In this document: piece by piece, positions 15,259 to 22,716 of the stretch | Position numbering within the stretch: the stretch's first letter is position 1 | Layout: each line of letters begins with the position of its first letter | Assembly: GCA_002309215.1 (NCBI GenBank) | Contig: DBXG01000034.1 | Location: 1 to 33,160 of the forward strand | Length of the DNA stretch: 33,160 nt | Origin: Alphaproteobacteria bacterium UBA1218 | Lineage (GTDB): Bacteria; Pseudomonadota; Alphaproteobacteria; Rs-D84 | Reading direction: 5' to 3' | Notes under the pieces: model-generated | What the model was told of the DNA's origin: nothing | The model's database searches: none | Seen by the model: only the letters and a program-made list of their open reading frames with translations | Position numbers and translations under genes: made by a program

Positions 15259-15714
15259 ATGAGGGAACAATCAGGACGATCATTGATAGAAATTATCGGG
15301 GTGCTGGCAATTGGTGCGATTATGGTGTCCGCAGCATTCAGTATGTACAAGACATCAAATCAACGACAAAAAAGATTGATTGCAACCGAAAGTTTACGCG
15401 ACATTGCAACCAAGACAAAAACTTTGCTGGAATATACCGGCTATCAACCTGTATCAATAGATTTTTTGATTGAAGCTGGCGCATTGAATAACAACAAACA
15501 ACCAATTGGTGCGAGTGATTGGTCAATCACATCATCTGTTGATGGGGCTGAGTTTTCTATAAACTTGGTTGGGCTGTCTTTTGATGATTGCGCATATCTT
15601 GCAACCAAAAAATTCGATTGGGCGACACATATAACTGTCAATGGATACGGGGCTGCAAATGGGTCGTTATGTCTGAAAACAGGTGATAACAAAATATCGC
15701 TTTTTGCAAAATAA
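15259..15714 (+). CDS. PilS/TcpA-like type IVb major pilin precursor
   Basis: The 151-residue protein has a short leader and a class III prepilin site, SG|RSLIEIIGVLAIGAIMVSAAF, with Glu at +5 and a long hydrophobic helix (residues 7-30) that would pack in the pilus core. The globular domain carries a Cys pair (FDDCAYLATKKF and GSLCLKT near the C-terminus), which would form the D-region disulfide typical of type IVb pilins. Size and architecture suit PilS of R64-type thin pili or TcpA. The ribosome binding site is AGGGG. It follows dnaX by 18 bases and precedes an OmpA-domain lipoprotein by 2 bases. No assembly ATPase, platform protein or secretin is in the window, so the machinery must be elsewhere. 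Confidence 0.75.
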   Translation: MREQSGRSLIEIIGVLAIGAIMVSAAFSMYKTSNQRQKRLIATESLRDIATKTKTLLEYTGYQPVSIDFLIEAGALNNNKQPIGASDWSITSSVDGAEFSINLVGLSFDDCAYLATKKFDWATHITVNGYGAANGSLCLKTGDNKISLFAK

Positions 15715-15716
15715 AA

Positions 15717-16397
15717 ATGAAAGTGAATAAAAGCATTTTATTTGGTTTGTATTTTTCTTTGATTGGTTGTGCACAATACCACAGCCCAAGTCGAGATACA
15801 TGGCAAAACTATTTATATGGCGCAAGTTTTATGGATATGACCGAAACCGCAAAGACTGCCAAATTACCTGTATATATGGGCAAAGGCGGAAAACTTATTA
15901 CTGCGAACGGCGAATTGTCCCCCAACATGCAATATGGCGATAAAAACAATATCGATAATGCCACACTAATCAATTACATGGCAAAACTAGAATATGAATT
16001 GTATGACAGTCTGCGCAAACCAGGAATATCTGTTCAACGCGCAGGAACAGATGTCGTCATTATATTGGTTCGTGATGCAATTATGGAAATGAATATCGCA
16101 GACATTTCACGAAATGGTGCAGATACGTTAAAGACAATATCAAACATTCTGAATAAATATAATGCAACGTTTATGGAAATTGCTGGATATACCGATTCTA
16201 TGAAAGACCAAAACGCAGCCCAAGCATTATCTTTGGATATGGCAGAACGCGTAGCTGTTTATTTTGCAAAAAATAAAGTTTCTACTGCGCGTATGTTTAT
16301 CGTAGGACGTGGTTCTGCAAGGCCAATCGCAGCCCAAGACGATATGGGACGTTTAATGAATCGTCGCGTTGAAATCAGACTCTGCCCTGCCCGATAA
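15717..16397 (+). CDS. OmpA-domain lipoprotein
   Basis: The 226-residue product has a lipoprotein signal with the lipobox LIGC (acylated Cys at about 18). The C-terminal 110 residues form an OmpA-like peptidoglycan-binding domain: VVIILVRDAIMEMN, then ISNILNKYNATFMEIAGYTDS, LSLDMAERVAVYFAKN, IVGRGSARPIA and GRLMNRRVEIRL. The usual GHTD is GYTD, and NRRVEI is intact. Such proteins anchor the outer membrane or an envelope machine to peptidoglycan. It starts 2 bases after the pilin stop, so the two are co-transcribed, which suggests (inference) a role in anchoring a pilus or secretion complex; a general Pal-like role is also possible. Confidence 0.82.
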   Translation: MKVNKSILFGLYFSLIGCAQYHSPSRDTWQNYLYGASFMDMTETAKTAKLPVYMGKGGKLITANGELSPNMQYGDKNNIDNATLINYMAKLEYELYDSLRKPGISVQRAGTDVVIILVRDAIMEMNIADISRNGADTLKTISNILNKYNATFMEIAGYTDSMKDQNAAQALSLDMAERVAVYFAKNKVSTARMFIVGRGSARPIAAQDDMGRLMNRRVEIRLCPAR

Positions 16398-16417
16398 TAC
16401 ATGGATATAAAAACACT

Positions 16418-16446
16418 TTGCGTTTTGGTACAAAGATTGCTATATT
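16418..16446 (+). promoter_or_regulatory. Promoter of the OmpH/Skp-like gene
   Basis: TTGCGT (16418-16423) and TATATT (16441-16446) are 17 bases apart, giving a leader of nearly 90 bases before the ATG at 16541. Confidence 0.55.
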
Positions 16447-16464
16447 CGTTATGATTAATCAATT

Positions 16465-16520
16465 CCACTTCGCCAATCTGCCTGCGCCAAGGCTACGGCA
16501 AGACAAGGGCTTCGTGGGAC
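16465..16520. repeat. GC-rich insert in the leader of the OmpH/Skp-like gene
   Basis: Between promoter and ribosome binding site lies a GC-rich stretch (GCCTGCGCCAAGGCTACGGC, then GGGCTTCGTGGGAC) unlike the AT-rich flanks. It contains short self-complementary pieces (GCCAAGGC). It looks like a small intergenic repeat of the kind seen elsewhere in the window, but I cannot align it to the other copies. Confidence 0.35.
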
Positions 16521-16540
16521 ACAAGCAAAAGGAAGAAAAA

Positions 16541-17188
16541 ATGAAAGAAAATAATATCATCAAACAATATACAAAAATGGGTATAATTGCATGTGCAGTT
16601 GTTGTCGTTGCCTTGATTGGCATATTTGCGTTATCTGGACATCGTGGCAGCACATCTGTAGATAAAGCATTGTCCGAAGTGTCCGAAAATGCTGCACGTG
16701 CCGCAGATTTGCGCATCGCGATTATCAGTATGGATAAAATTCAAATGGATGCAAATGTGTTGAAAGATTTGCATAAACAACGCGCTTCTTTTGAAGAAAA
16801 ACTGAAAAACAAATTGGACAAGGAACAAAAATCTTTGGAAAAAGAAAAGAAAGATATTGAAAAATCTCAAGATGTTTTATCCCAAGAAGCACTGCAACGT
16901 CGTGTTGTGGATTATCAACGTCGTGTAAATAATTTGCAACGTGATTTGACCGAAAAAGCCCAAGCTGTGGAAGCTTCTTATCAAGATGCTTTATCAACAA
17001 TTCAGAAGAAACATTTGGATCCTGTTATTGAAGGTGTAATTGCAAAGAAAAAATTGTCTTTGGTAATTGATGGACGTATGGCACGTGTTGGCCAAGATGT
17101 TCCAGAACTAGACATCACAGATGAGGTTGTAAAAGCATTGAACAAAAAAATATCTTCAATCAAAATGTCAACGCCAAAAGGTTTCTAA
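16541..17188 (+). CDS. OmpH/Skp-family periplasmic chaperone, membrane-anchored form
   Basis: I start at ATG 16541, which has AAAAGGAAG six bases before it; an earlier in-frame start near the promoter would only add leader sequence. The 215-residue protein has an N-terminal membrane helix at about 14-32 (GIIACAVVVVALIGIFALSG) without an obvious cleavage site, a short linker, then the OmpH core: RIAIISMDKIQ, a long charged coiled coil (residues 80-150, rich in Lys and Glu), and KKLSLVIDGRMARVGQDVPELDITDEVVKALN. This matches Skp, a trimeric holdase for unfolded outer-membrane proteins. Skp is normally soluble, so retention as an inner-membrane anchor would be unusual. The gene stands alone, with its own promoter and a strong terminator. 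Confidence 0.82.
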   Translation: MKENNIIKQYTKMGIIACAVVVVALIGIFALSGHRGSTSVDKALSEVSENAARAADLRIAIISMDKIQMDANVLKDLHKQRASFEEKLKNKLDKEQKSLEKEKKDIEKSQDVLSQEALQRRVVDYQRRVNNLQRDLTEKAQAVEASYQDALSTIQKKHLDPVIEGVIAKKKLSLVIDGRMARVGQDVPELDITDEVVKALNKKISSIKMSTPKGF

Positions 17189-17200
17189 GATAAAAACAAA

Positions 17201-17236
17201 ATAGAAAAAAACCGCCCAAACAGGCGGTTTTTTCTA
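17201..17236. terminator. Strong bidirectional terminator
   Basis: A 15-bp stem, ATAGAAAAAACCGCC with GGCGGTTTTTTCTAT, surrounds a CAAACA loop. It separates the convergent OmpH/Skp-like (+) and AlgJ-like (-) genes and overlaps the stop codon of the latter. Confidence 0.88.
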
Positions 17237-18733
17237 TTTTGATTCAATTTTTAAATTTATGAAACTAATCGCAAGTTTACGGCTATCAGCATTGTAACCT
17301 ACCTCTTGTGGCGAAACCGGGTTTTCTATTTTCATTTTGATTTTGAAAGCGCCATTTTTTATTTGTGATAAAGGTATTTCTAAAATTGTATTTGGCATTG
17401 GTTTGCCCATTTTATATTGCCATTTTGCGACCCGTTTATCATTAACATATACATCAACATTTTGGAAATCACGTTGTTTTGCCAAAAACGCCTTGGCCTC
17501 AAACTTTACGATTAAATTAGATTTTGGCATATTAGTAAAACTGAACTCCACCGTATTGCCTTCTGACCATGTGCCCCATGATTCTGGATAAGACAAACCG
17601 ACAACATCCATATTCGTTGGCATTTTTTTATCAGAAAATCTATATTGAACTGGATATTCAATGTTATCCAACAAGAAATTCAATTTTTTATAAAATTGCC
17701 CATTAAGCTCGTGCATCATGGCAGTATCTGTATATATTAAAATTATTCTTTTTGATTTTAATATATTTGGTATATCGGTCACAGCCAATGGGTTATTTCC
17801 AAACCAATAAAGCTTACCATCTTGTAACCCTGCGTCAACAAACATATGCTTGTATTCAGCACTAAACGAATTACCTATAATAGTAGTCTCACCCTGCAAA
17901 GGCACAGATTTTTCAAATATAGGTTTATAAAAGGTTTGTTCTGGGTTATATAAAAACCAACGATTTAGCAAACGAGCAATATCAAGTTCCGTAGAATATG
18001 GATCATCTGAACCCCGGACTTCACGTATTTGTACATTTGCCCACCTAAATTGTTTGGCAGATTCTTGGACAGTGCGTCCCGCACTATAATAATTCCAATG
18101 AGTTCCTGTTATCGAAAACGGTTGATATTTTTCGTTTTTGCGAATATCAGATATTAATTTTTGTGCATTAAATACTGGTACGCCTAATTCATGGATTTTG
18201 TGTTCCAATTTATCATAATATCCACAATCTTCGCCCAAAAAATATTTATACCGATATGGCATTAAATCGGGATACGTGACAGCTTTATTTGGTGCCAAAA
18301 TTACATATAAATCAATATTCTTTTTCTTTAAGACTTTTTTCAATTCTTTCAATTTTTCTAATTCTTTTGGCACAGGTAAACATTGTTTAGAAAAAGAGTT
18401 GAAATAATGTTTTTCAAACAAATAATTATTTTTTCCTTGTATTACTGCATTTGAATACCCGGAATGAATGACTCCTAAATTGGCTATATCATATATTTGA
18501 TTTTTTGTTTTTAACATCGTTTTTCTAAAACCAAAATGCGAATTCCACCAAGACTCAAATAATGGTTGATATTGTTTGTTAGCAAAAGATTTCTCGTGAA
18601 TACTTGGTATTTCGGTTATTTTTTCCGTACCGTATATTTGTGTTGTTTCGCTTATACCAATCAAATACGTCAAAGGGACACATAATAATGTGAACACAAC
18701 CCCAACAAAAACTTTCTGATATGTATTGTTCAT
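17234..18733 (-). CDS. AlgJ/AlgX-like O-acetyltransferase partner protein
   Basis: This 499-residue protein has an uncleaved N-terminal signal-anchor (residues 8-27) and an SGNH-like acetylesterase/acetyltransferase domain of the AlgJ/AlgX kind (about 40-370). Visible motifs are FESWWNSHFGFRK, YLFEK, the nucleophile block IIGNSFS (Ser at about 289) and ITGTHWNYYSAG (His at about 212). In AlgX/AlgJ the last block is DTHW; here a Gly occupies the Asp position (about 210), so the triad must be completed differently or the enzyme is altered. The C-terminal 120 residues look like a beta-sandwich carbohydrate-binding module. It lies 17 bases after the MBOAT gene, as in known O-acetylation systems where the MBOAT protein passes acetyl groups across the inner membrane and the SGNH partner transfers them to a polysaccharide. 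The polymer is unknown. Confidence 0.8.
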   Translation of the reverse strand: MNNTYQKVFVGVVFTLLCVPLTYLIGISETTQIYGTEKITEIPSIHEKSFANKQYQPLFESWWNSHFGFRKTMLKTKNQIYDIANLGVIHSGYSNAVIQGKNNYLFEKHYFNSFSKQCLPVPKELEKLKELKKVLKKKNIDLYVILAPNKAVTYPDLMPYRYKYFLGEDCGYYDKLEHKIHELGVPVFNAQKLISDIRKNEKYQPFSITGTHWNYYSAGRTVQESAKQFRWANVQIREVRGSDDPYSTELDIARLLNRWFLYNPEQTFYKPIFEKSVPLQGETTIIGNSFSAEYKHMFVDAGLQDGKLYWFGNNPLAVTDIPNILKSKRIILIYTDTAMMHELNGQFYKKLNFLLDNIEYPVQYRFSDKKMPTNMDVVGLSYPESWGTWSEGNTVEFSFTNMPKSNLIVKFEAKAFLAKQRDFQNVDVYVNDKRVAKWQYKMGKPMPNTILEIPLSQIKNGAFKIKMKIENPVSPQEVGYNADSRKLAISFINLKIESK

Positions 18734-18750
18734 TTTTTATCAACCCTTGA

Positions 18751-20184
18751 TTAGAATCTGAAATATATAAATGGCGAAAATGTCGATGTCATCGCAAATA
18801 CATAAGCAACAACAAATAACACAATCAATAAAACTATTTCACGATTTGAATAACGGAACTTGTCGTATTTACCATTAAATATCGGATACGATAATATTAT
18901 AGCAACAATCATTATTAATAAATTGCTGTATGTAATAAAATTTGTTGCACTATAGAATACATCAATTGGTGCATTTTTATTACCCATAAACATAATTTTT
19001 AGATAATCCATAGCGTATGATAAATTATCTGCACGGAAAAACACCCAACCAACCATAACGACCAACCATGTATAAATATTTAAAACAATGTCACCAATTT
19101 TGATTTTTGGTAAATGCCAATTTGATATTTTTTCCAGCGTCCGTCCCCACGCACCGCGTTCCAGAACCAACCATGTTCCATGATAAAGCCCCCAAATAAC
19201 AAAACTCCATGTCGCACCATGCCACCAACCACACAAACCGAATATGATATACAAATTTAAATATGTGCGGATTTTTCCCTTACGATTACCGCCCAACGGA
19301 ATATATAAGTAGTCGCGAAACCAAGATGACAACGAAATATGCCATCTGCGCCAAAAATCCTTGATACTTTTTGCACAATACGGATAATTAAAGTTTTCCA
19401 AGAATCTGAAATTAAACATGCGCCCCAAACCAATTGCCATATCTGAATACGCGCTGAAATCAAAAAATATCTGTAATGTATATGCCAAAATACCGACCCA
19501 TGCAAACAACCAAGGTATTGTTGACACCGCTACACCAAATACTGTATCTGCAATAAATGCCATTTGATCAGCAATTAATACCTTTTTGGCTAAGCCGATA
19601 ACAAAACGACGCAATCCAACAAAGATGTTATCAAAGTTAGTTTTTCTGTTGTGTAAATCTTCTTCTATTGTCTTATAACGAACAATCGGTCCCGCAATCA
19701 ATTGTGGAAACAAAGAAACATAAGTTGCTAATGCACTTAAACTTTTTTGTGCTGGTACTTCACGTCTATATACATCAATCAAATAAGACATAATTTGGAA
19801 CACATAAAAAGAAATACCTATGGGCAATGCAATTTGTGGTATCTTCACAGGTGCAAAGTTCAATGTCTCCAAAACCAAATTTGCATTACCCAAGAAAAAC
19901 ATCCAATATTTGTAGAAAAACAATGCGGCTAAATTCAAAACAATTCCGCCTGCCAACCAATATTTCTTTTCCTTGCCGTCCGTTTTGTCCAACAACAATC
20001 CTATTCCCCACGAAGCAAAAATCAACCCCAACATTACCAACACTGCACGTGGTTCACCCCAAGCATAGAAAAACAAACTGGCTACTAATAATACATAATT
20101 ACGTAATTTTTCCTGGGCAAGAAAATATAACCCTAAAATTATTGGTAAAAATAACGCCAAGAACAACGCAGATGAAAATACCAT
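18751..20184 (-). CDS. MBOAT-family acyltransferase, AlgI-like
   Basis: The 477-residue protein is a multi-pass membrane O-acyltransferase with about ten hydrophobic segments. It opens with the AlgI-type N-terminus (FLPIILGLYFLAQEKLRNYVLL, LFFYAWGEPRAVL), followed by LPIGISFYVFQIMSYLIDVYR, FPQLIAGPIVRY, FFDFSAYSDMAIGLGRMFNF and FWRRWHISLSSWFRDYLYIPLGGN. The invariant histidine falls at about 322 (CGWWHGATWSFVIWGLYHG). In AlgI this enzyme takes acetyl from a cytoplasmic donor and delivers it to periplasmic partners. It is first in a two-gene operon with the AlgJ-like gene. Without alginate synthesis genes nearby, the acceptor may be another exopolysaccharide, O-antigen or peptidoglycan. Confidence 0.9.
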   Translation of the reverse strand: MVFSSALFLALFLPIILGLYFLAQEKLRNYVLLVASLFFYAWGEPRAVLVMLGLIFASWGIGLLLDKTDGKEKKYWLAGGIVLNLAALFFYKYWMFFLGNANLVLETLNFAPVKIPQIALPIGISFYVFQIMSYLIDVYRREVPAQKSLSALATYVSLFPQLIAGPIVRYKTIEEDLHNRKTNFDNIFVGLRRFVIGLAKKVLIADQMAFIADTVFGVAVSTIPWLFAWVGILAYTLQIFFDFSAYSDMAIGLGRMFNFRFLENFNYPYCAKSIKDFWRRWHISLSSWFRDYLYIPLGGNRKGKIRTYLNLYIIFGLCGWWHGATWSFVIWGLYHGTWLVLERGAWGRTLEKISNWHLPKIKIGDIVLNIYTWLVVMVGWVFFRADNLSYAMDYLKIMFMGNKNAPIDVFYSATNFITYSNLLIMIVAIILSYPIFNGKYDKFRYSNREIVLLIVLFVVAYVFAMTSTFSPFIYFRF

Positions 20185-20218
20185 TTTAAATACCCGTTGC
20201 TATAAAAACACATTTGGG

Positions 20219-20246
20219 ATTATATCCCAGGCAACCTGTTTTGCAA
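20219..20246 (-). promoter_or_regulatory. Promoter of the O-acetylation operon
   Basis: On the minus strand TTGCAA (20241-20246) and TATAAT (20219-20224, perfect) are 16 bases apart. The -10 sits in a small GGGATATAATCCC palindrome. It lies just behind the infB terminator. Confidence 0.65.
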
Positions 20247-20255
20247 GCAAAAAAA

Positions 20256-20275
20256 AAACGCCCGTTTGGGCGTTT
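20256..20275 (-). terminator. infB terminator
   Basis: On the minus strand AAACGCCC (20268-20275) pairs with GGGCGTTT (20256-20263) around a 4-base loop and is followed by a run of T residues. It ends the nusA-infB unit 18 bases after the infB stop. Confidence 0.9.
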
Positions 20276-20292
20276 GTTTTATTTAGTTTGCT

Positions 20293-22692
20293 TTACAACT
20301 GTGCTTTGACTTCTTGAATTTCGTAACACTCTACTCTATCCCCCTCTTTCAAGTCATTGTATTTATCGAAACTCATACCGAATTCAACACCATTTGAAAC
20401 TTCGCTGACTTCGTTCTTTTCACGACGTAATTCGCCGATTTTACCATCGTAAATGACGACATTGTCGCGCAACAAACGAACCATTGCAGATTTTTTAATG
20501 ACACCTTCGGTCACACGACAGCCCGCAACTTTTATCCCCTTGCCCACTGTGAACAAAGCAATAACATCTGCATAGCCGATAAACTTTTCATGTTTTTCTG
20601 GTGCCAATTTACCAGACAATATTTCTTTGATTTCATCTGTGATGCGATACACAACACTGTGATAGCGAATATCTATACCATTATTACGCGCCATATCACG
20701 CACAGCAGAATCAGCACGTACATTGAACGCAATTATAACTGCACCAGACGCTGTTGCTAATCTGATATCGCCTTCGGTAATCTGACCAACACCTGCAGAC
20801 AACAATTCAACAGCCGCTTTTTCAGAATTAAAGCCACGCAACATATCTGAAATCGCTTCCACAGAACCTTGAACGTCTGCACGCAAAATAATTGGCAAAG
20901 TCAATTTCTTGGTTTCATCGCGTTTTGCAAACAATTCTTCCAACGAAGAACGTTTAACAGCATTCGCTTTGTCTTTTGCTTTCTGAACACGATATGCCGC
21001 AACTTCACGAGTTTGCGCTTCTGTTTCCATAACGTGCAATTCATCCCCTGCACTTGGTACAGATTCCAAACCCAACACCATTACTGGTTGACCAGGTTTA
21101 ACACTTTTTACACGAACGCCAGCAGAGTTTACCAAACCGCGAACACGTCCAAATGTTTCACCAACAACAAAAACATCACCGACTGACAAAGTTCCCTGAC
21201 GCATCAAAACAGTTGCAACAGCGCCCAAACCCTTTTCCATTTTAGCTTCCACTACATACGCAGATGCCAACATTTCAGGGTCAGCCTTTAGATCCATCAT
21301 TGCTGCTTGCAATAAAATAGCCTCTTCCAATTTATCGAGTCCCATTTTAGTTTTTGCAGATATTTCAACACACTGAACATCACCGCCCATTTCTTCGACT
21401 TGGACTTCTTGTTGCAACAAGTCTGTTTTTACACGCTGTGGATTTGCTTCTGGTAAATCGCATTTATTGATAGCAACAATAAACGGAACCTTGGCTGCAC
21501 GAATGTGATTTATCGCTTCTATTGTCTGTGGCATAATTGAATCATTTGCCGCAACTACCAAAACAACAATATCAGCAATCTGGGCACCACGTGCACGCAT
21601 CGCTGTAAAGGTTTCATGTCCAGGCGTGTCCAAGAAAGTAATAACTTCACCAGATTTTGTCTTAACTTCGTATGAAGAAATATGCTGGGTTATTCCACCT
21701 GCTTCGCCCGCAGTCACATTAGAATTACGAAATGCGTCCAGCAAAGATGTTTTACCATGGTCAACATGTCCCACAACTGTCACCACAGGCGCACGATGTT
21801 GCAATCTGTCTGGATTTGGTTGTTCTTCCAAAATATTTGCGTATGGCTTTACATCAACACGTTTAACTGTTGCACCAAATTCAGTCGCAATCAATTCTGC
21901 TGTATCCGCATCAATAGATTGGTTTTGCGATGCCATCATACCCATTTCCATAAGTTTTTTGATAACATTTCCAACTTTTTCTGCCATAGCAACAGCCAAA
22001 TCTTTCACTGTGATTGTATCACCCAAAGTGACCACATGCTCAACCTTTTGTGGTGCGGTAAACACAGCGCGTGCTTTTTCACGAAAACGTTTTAATGACG
22101 CTTCGCTTCTGCGACGATTTGCACCACGCAGACCGATTTCATCATCGTCATCATCATCACCACCACCAATAACAATATCATGAATAGATATTTTTCCACC
22201 TTTCTTGAAATCTTTCTTGAAACGATTTTGTTTGGCAGAGCGCATATCTTCATCATCATTATTTCCACGACGATTATTATATCCCATAGACGATGCTGAT
22301 TTTTTAGACTCGTGTGTATTTTCGCGTGGCGGAACATTAACAATTTCTTCTGATTGAATATCAAGTTCGTTTTCACGTTGCGCTAATTGTTCTTTGACAT
22401 GCTCGTATTCACGATTTTCACGTTCTATTTCTGCCTCACGCGCTTTGCGAGCAGCCTCTTCTTCGGCTTCGCGTTTTCTGCGTTCTTCATCACGCGCTTT
22501 GGCGGCCGCCAAAACTGCACGCAATTTTTCATCAGCCGCATTATGTGGTGCTTCGACCTTTTTAGGCTCTTCACGTAATTCTTTGTTCCCAGGTGCAACA
22601 ATGCGACGACGGCGTTCTACGAACACCGCGTCACCTTTTTTGCTTTGCACCGCATCAATAGTCACTGATTTTCCAAGTGTTAATGTCGCCAT
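20293..22692 (-). CDS. infB: Translation initiation factor IF-2
   Basis: IF-2 is the GTPase that places fMet-tRNA on the 30S subunit and promotes 50S joining. The 799-residue protein begins with the IF2-associated basic segment (FVERRRRIVAPG), then a charged Arg/Glu/Ala coiled-coil region (about 50-130), an Asp run (DDDDDDE near 180) and an IF2_N domain (VTLGDTITVKDLAVAMAEKVG). The G domain carries GHVDHGKT, DTPGHETF, NKCD and SAK. Domain II follows (EAKMEKGLGAVATVLMRQGTL), then domain III and the fMet-tRNA-binding C-terminal domain (ILSGKLAPEKHEKFIGYADV, GCRVTEGVIKK). It lies 24 bases after nusA in the usual order. The small ylxR-like gene often found between them is absent, and rbfA and truB do not follow. 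Confidence 0.96.
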   Translation of the reverse strand: MATLTLGKSVTIDAVQSKKGDAVFVERRRRIVAPGNKELREEPKKVEAPHNAADEKLRAVLAAAKARDEERRKREAEEEAARKAREAEIERENREYEHVKEQLAQRENELDIQSEEIVNVPPRENTHESKKSASSMGYNNRRGNNDDEDMRSAKQNRFKKDFKKGGKISIHDIVIGGGDDDDDDEIGLRGANRRRSEASLKRFREKARAVFTAPQKVEHVVTLGDTITVKDLAVAMAEKVGNVIKKLMEMGMMASQNQSIDADTAELIATEFGATVKRVDVKPYANILEEQPNPDRLQHRAPVVTVVGHVDHGKTSLLDAFRNSNVTAGEAGGITQHISSYEVKTKSGEVITFLDTPGHETFTAMRARGAQIADIVVLVVAANDSIMPQTIEAINHIRAAKVPFIVAINKCDLPEANPQRVKTDLLQQEVQVEEMGGDVQCVEISAKTKMGLDKLEEAILLQAAMMDLKADPEMLASAYVVEAKMEKGLGAVATVLMRQGTLSVGDVFVVGETFGRVRGLVNSAGVRVKSVKPGQPVMVLGLESVPSAGDELHVMETEAQTREVAAYRVQKAKDKANAVKRSSLEELFAKRDETKKLTLPIILRADVQGSVEAISDMLRGFNSEKAAVELLSAGVGQITEGDIRLATASGAVIIAFNVRADSAVRDMARNNGIDIRYHSVVYRITDEIKEILSGKLAPEKHEKFIGYADVIALFTVGKGIKVAGCRVTEGVIKKSAMVRLLRDNVVIYDGKIGELRREKNEVSEVSNGVEFGMSFDKYNDLKEGDRVECYEIQEVKAQL

Positions 22693-22716
22693 ATTTTAAC
22701 CTTTGGTTAAATTGTT

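Noticed and set aside
21626..22183. 185-codon plus-strand ORF
   Set aside because: Antisense to the conserved G-domain and N-terminal region of infB.
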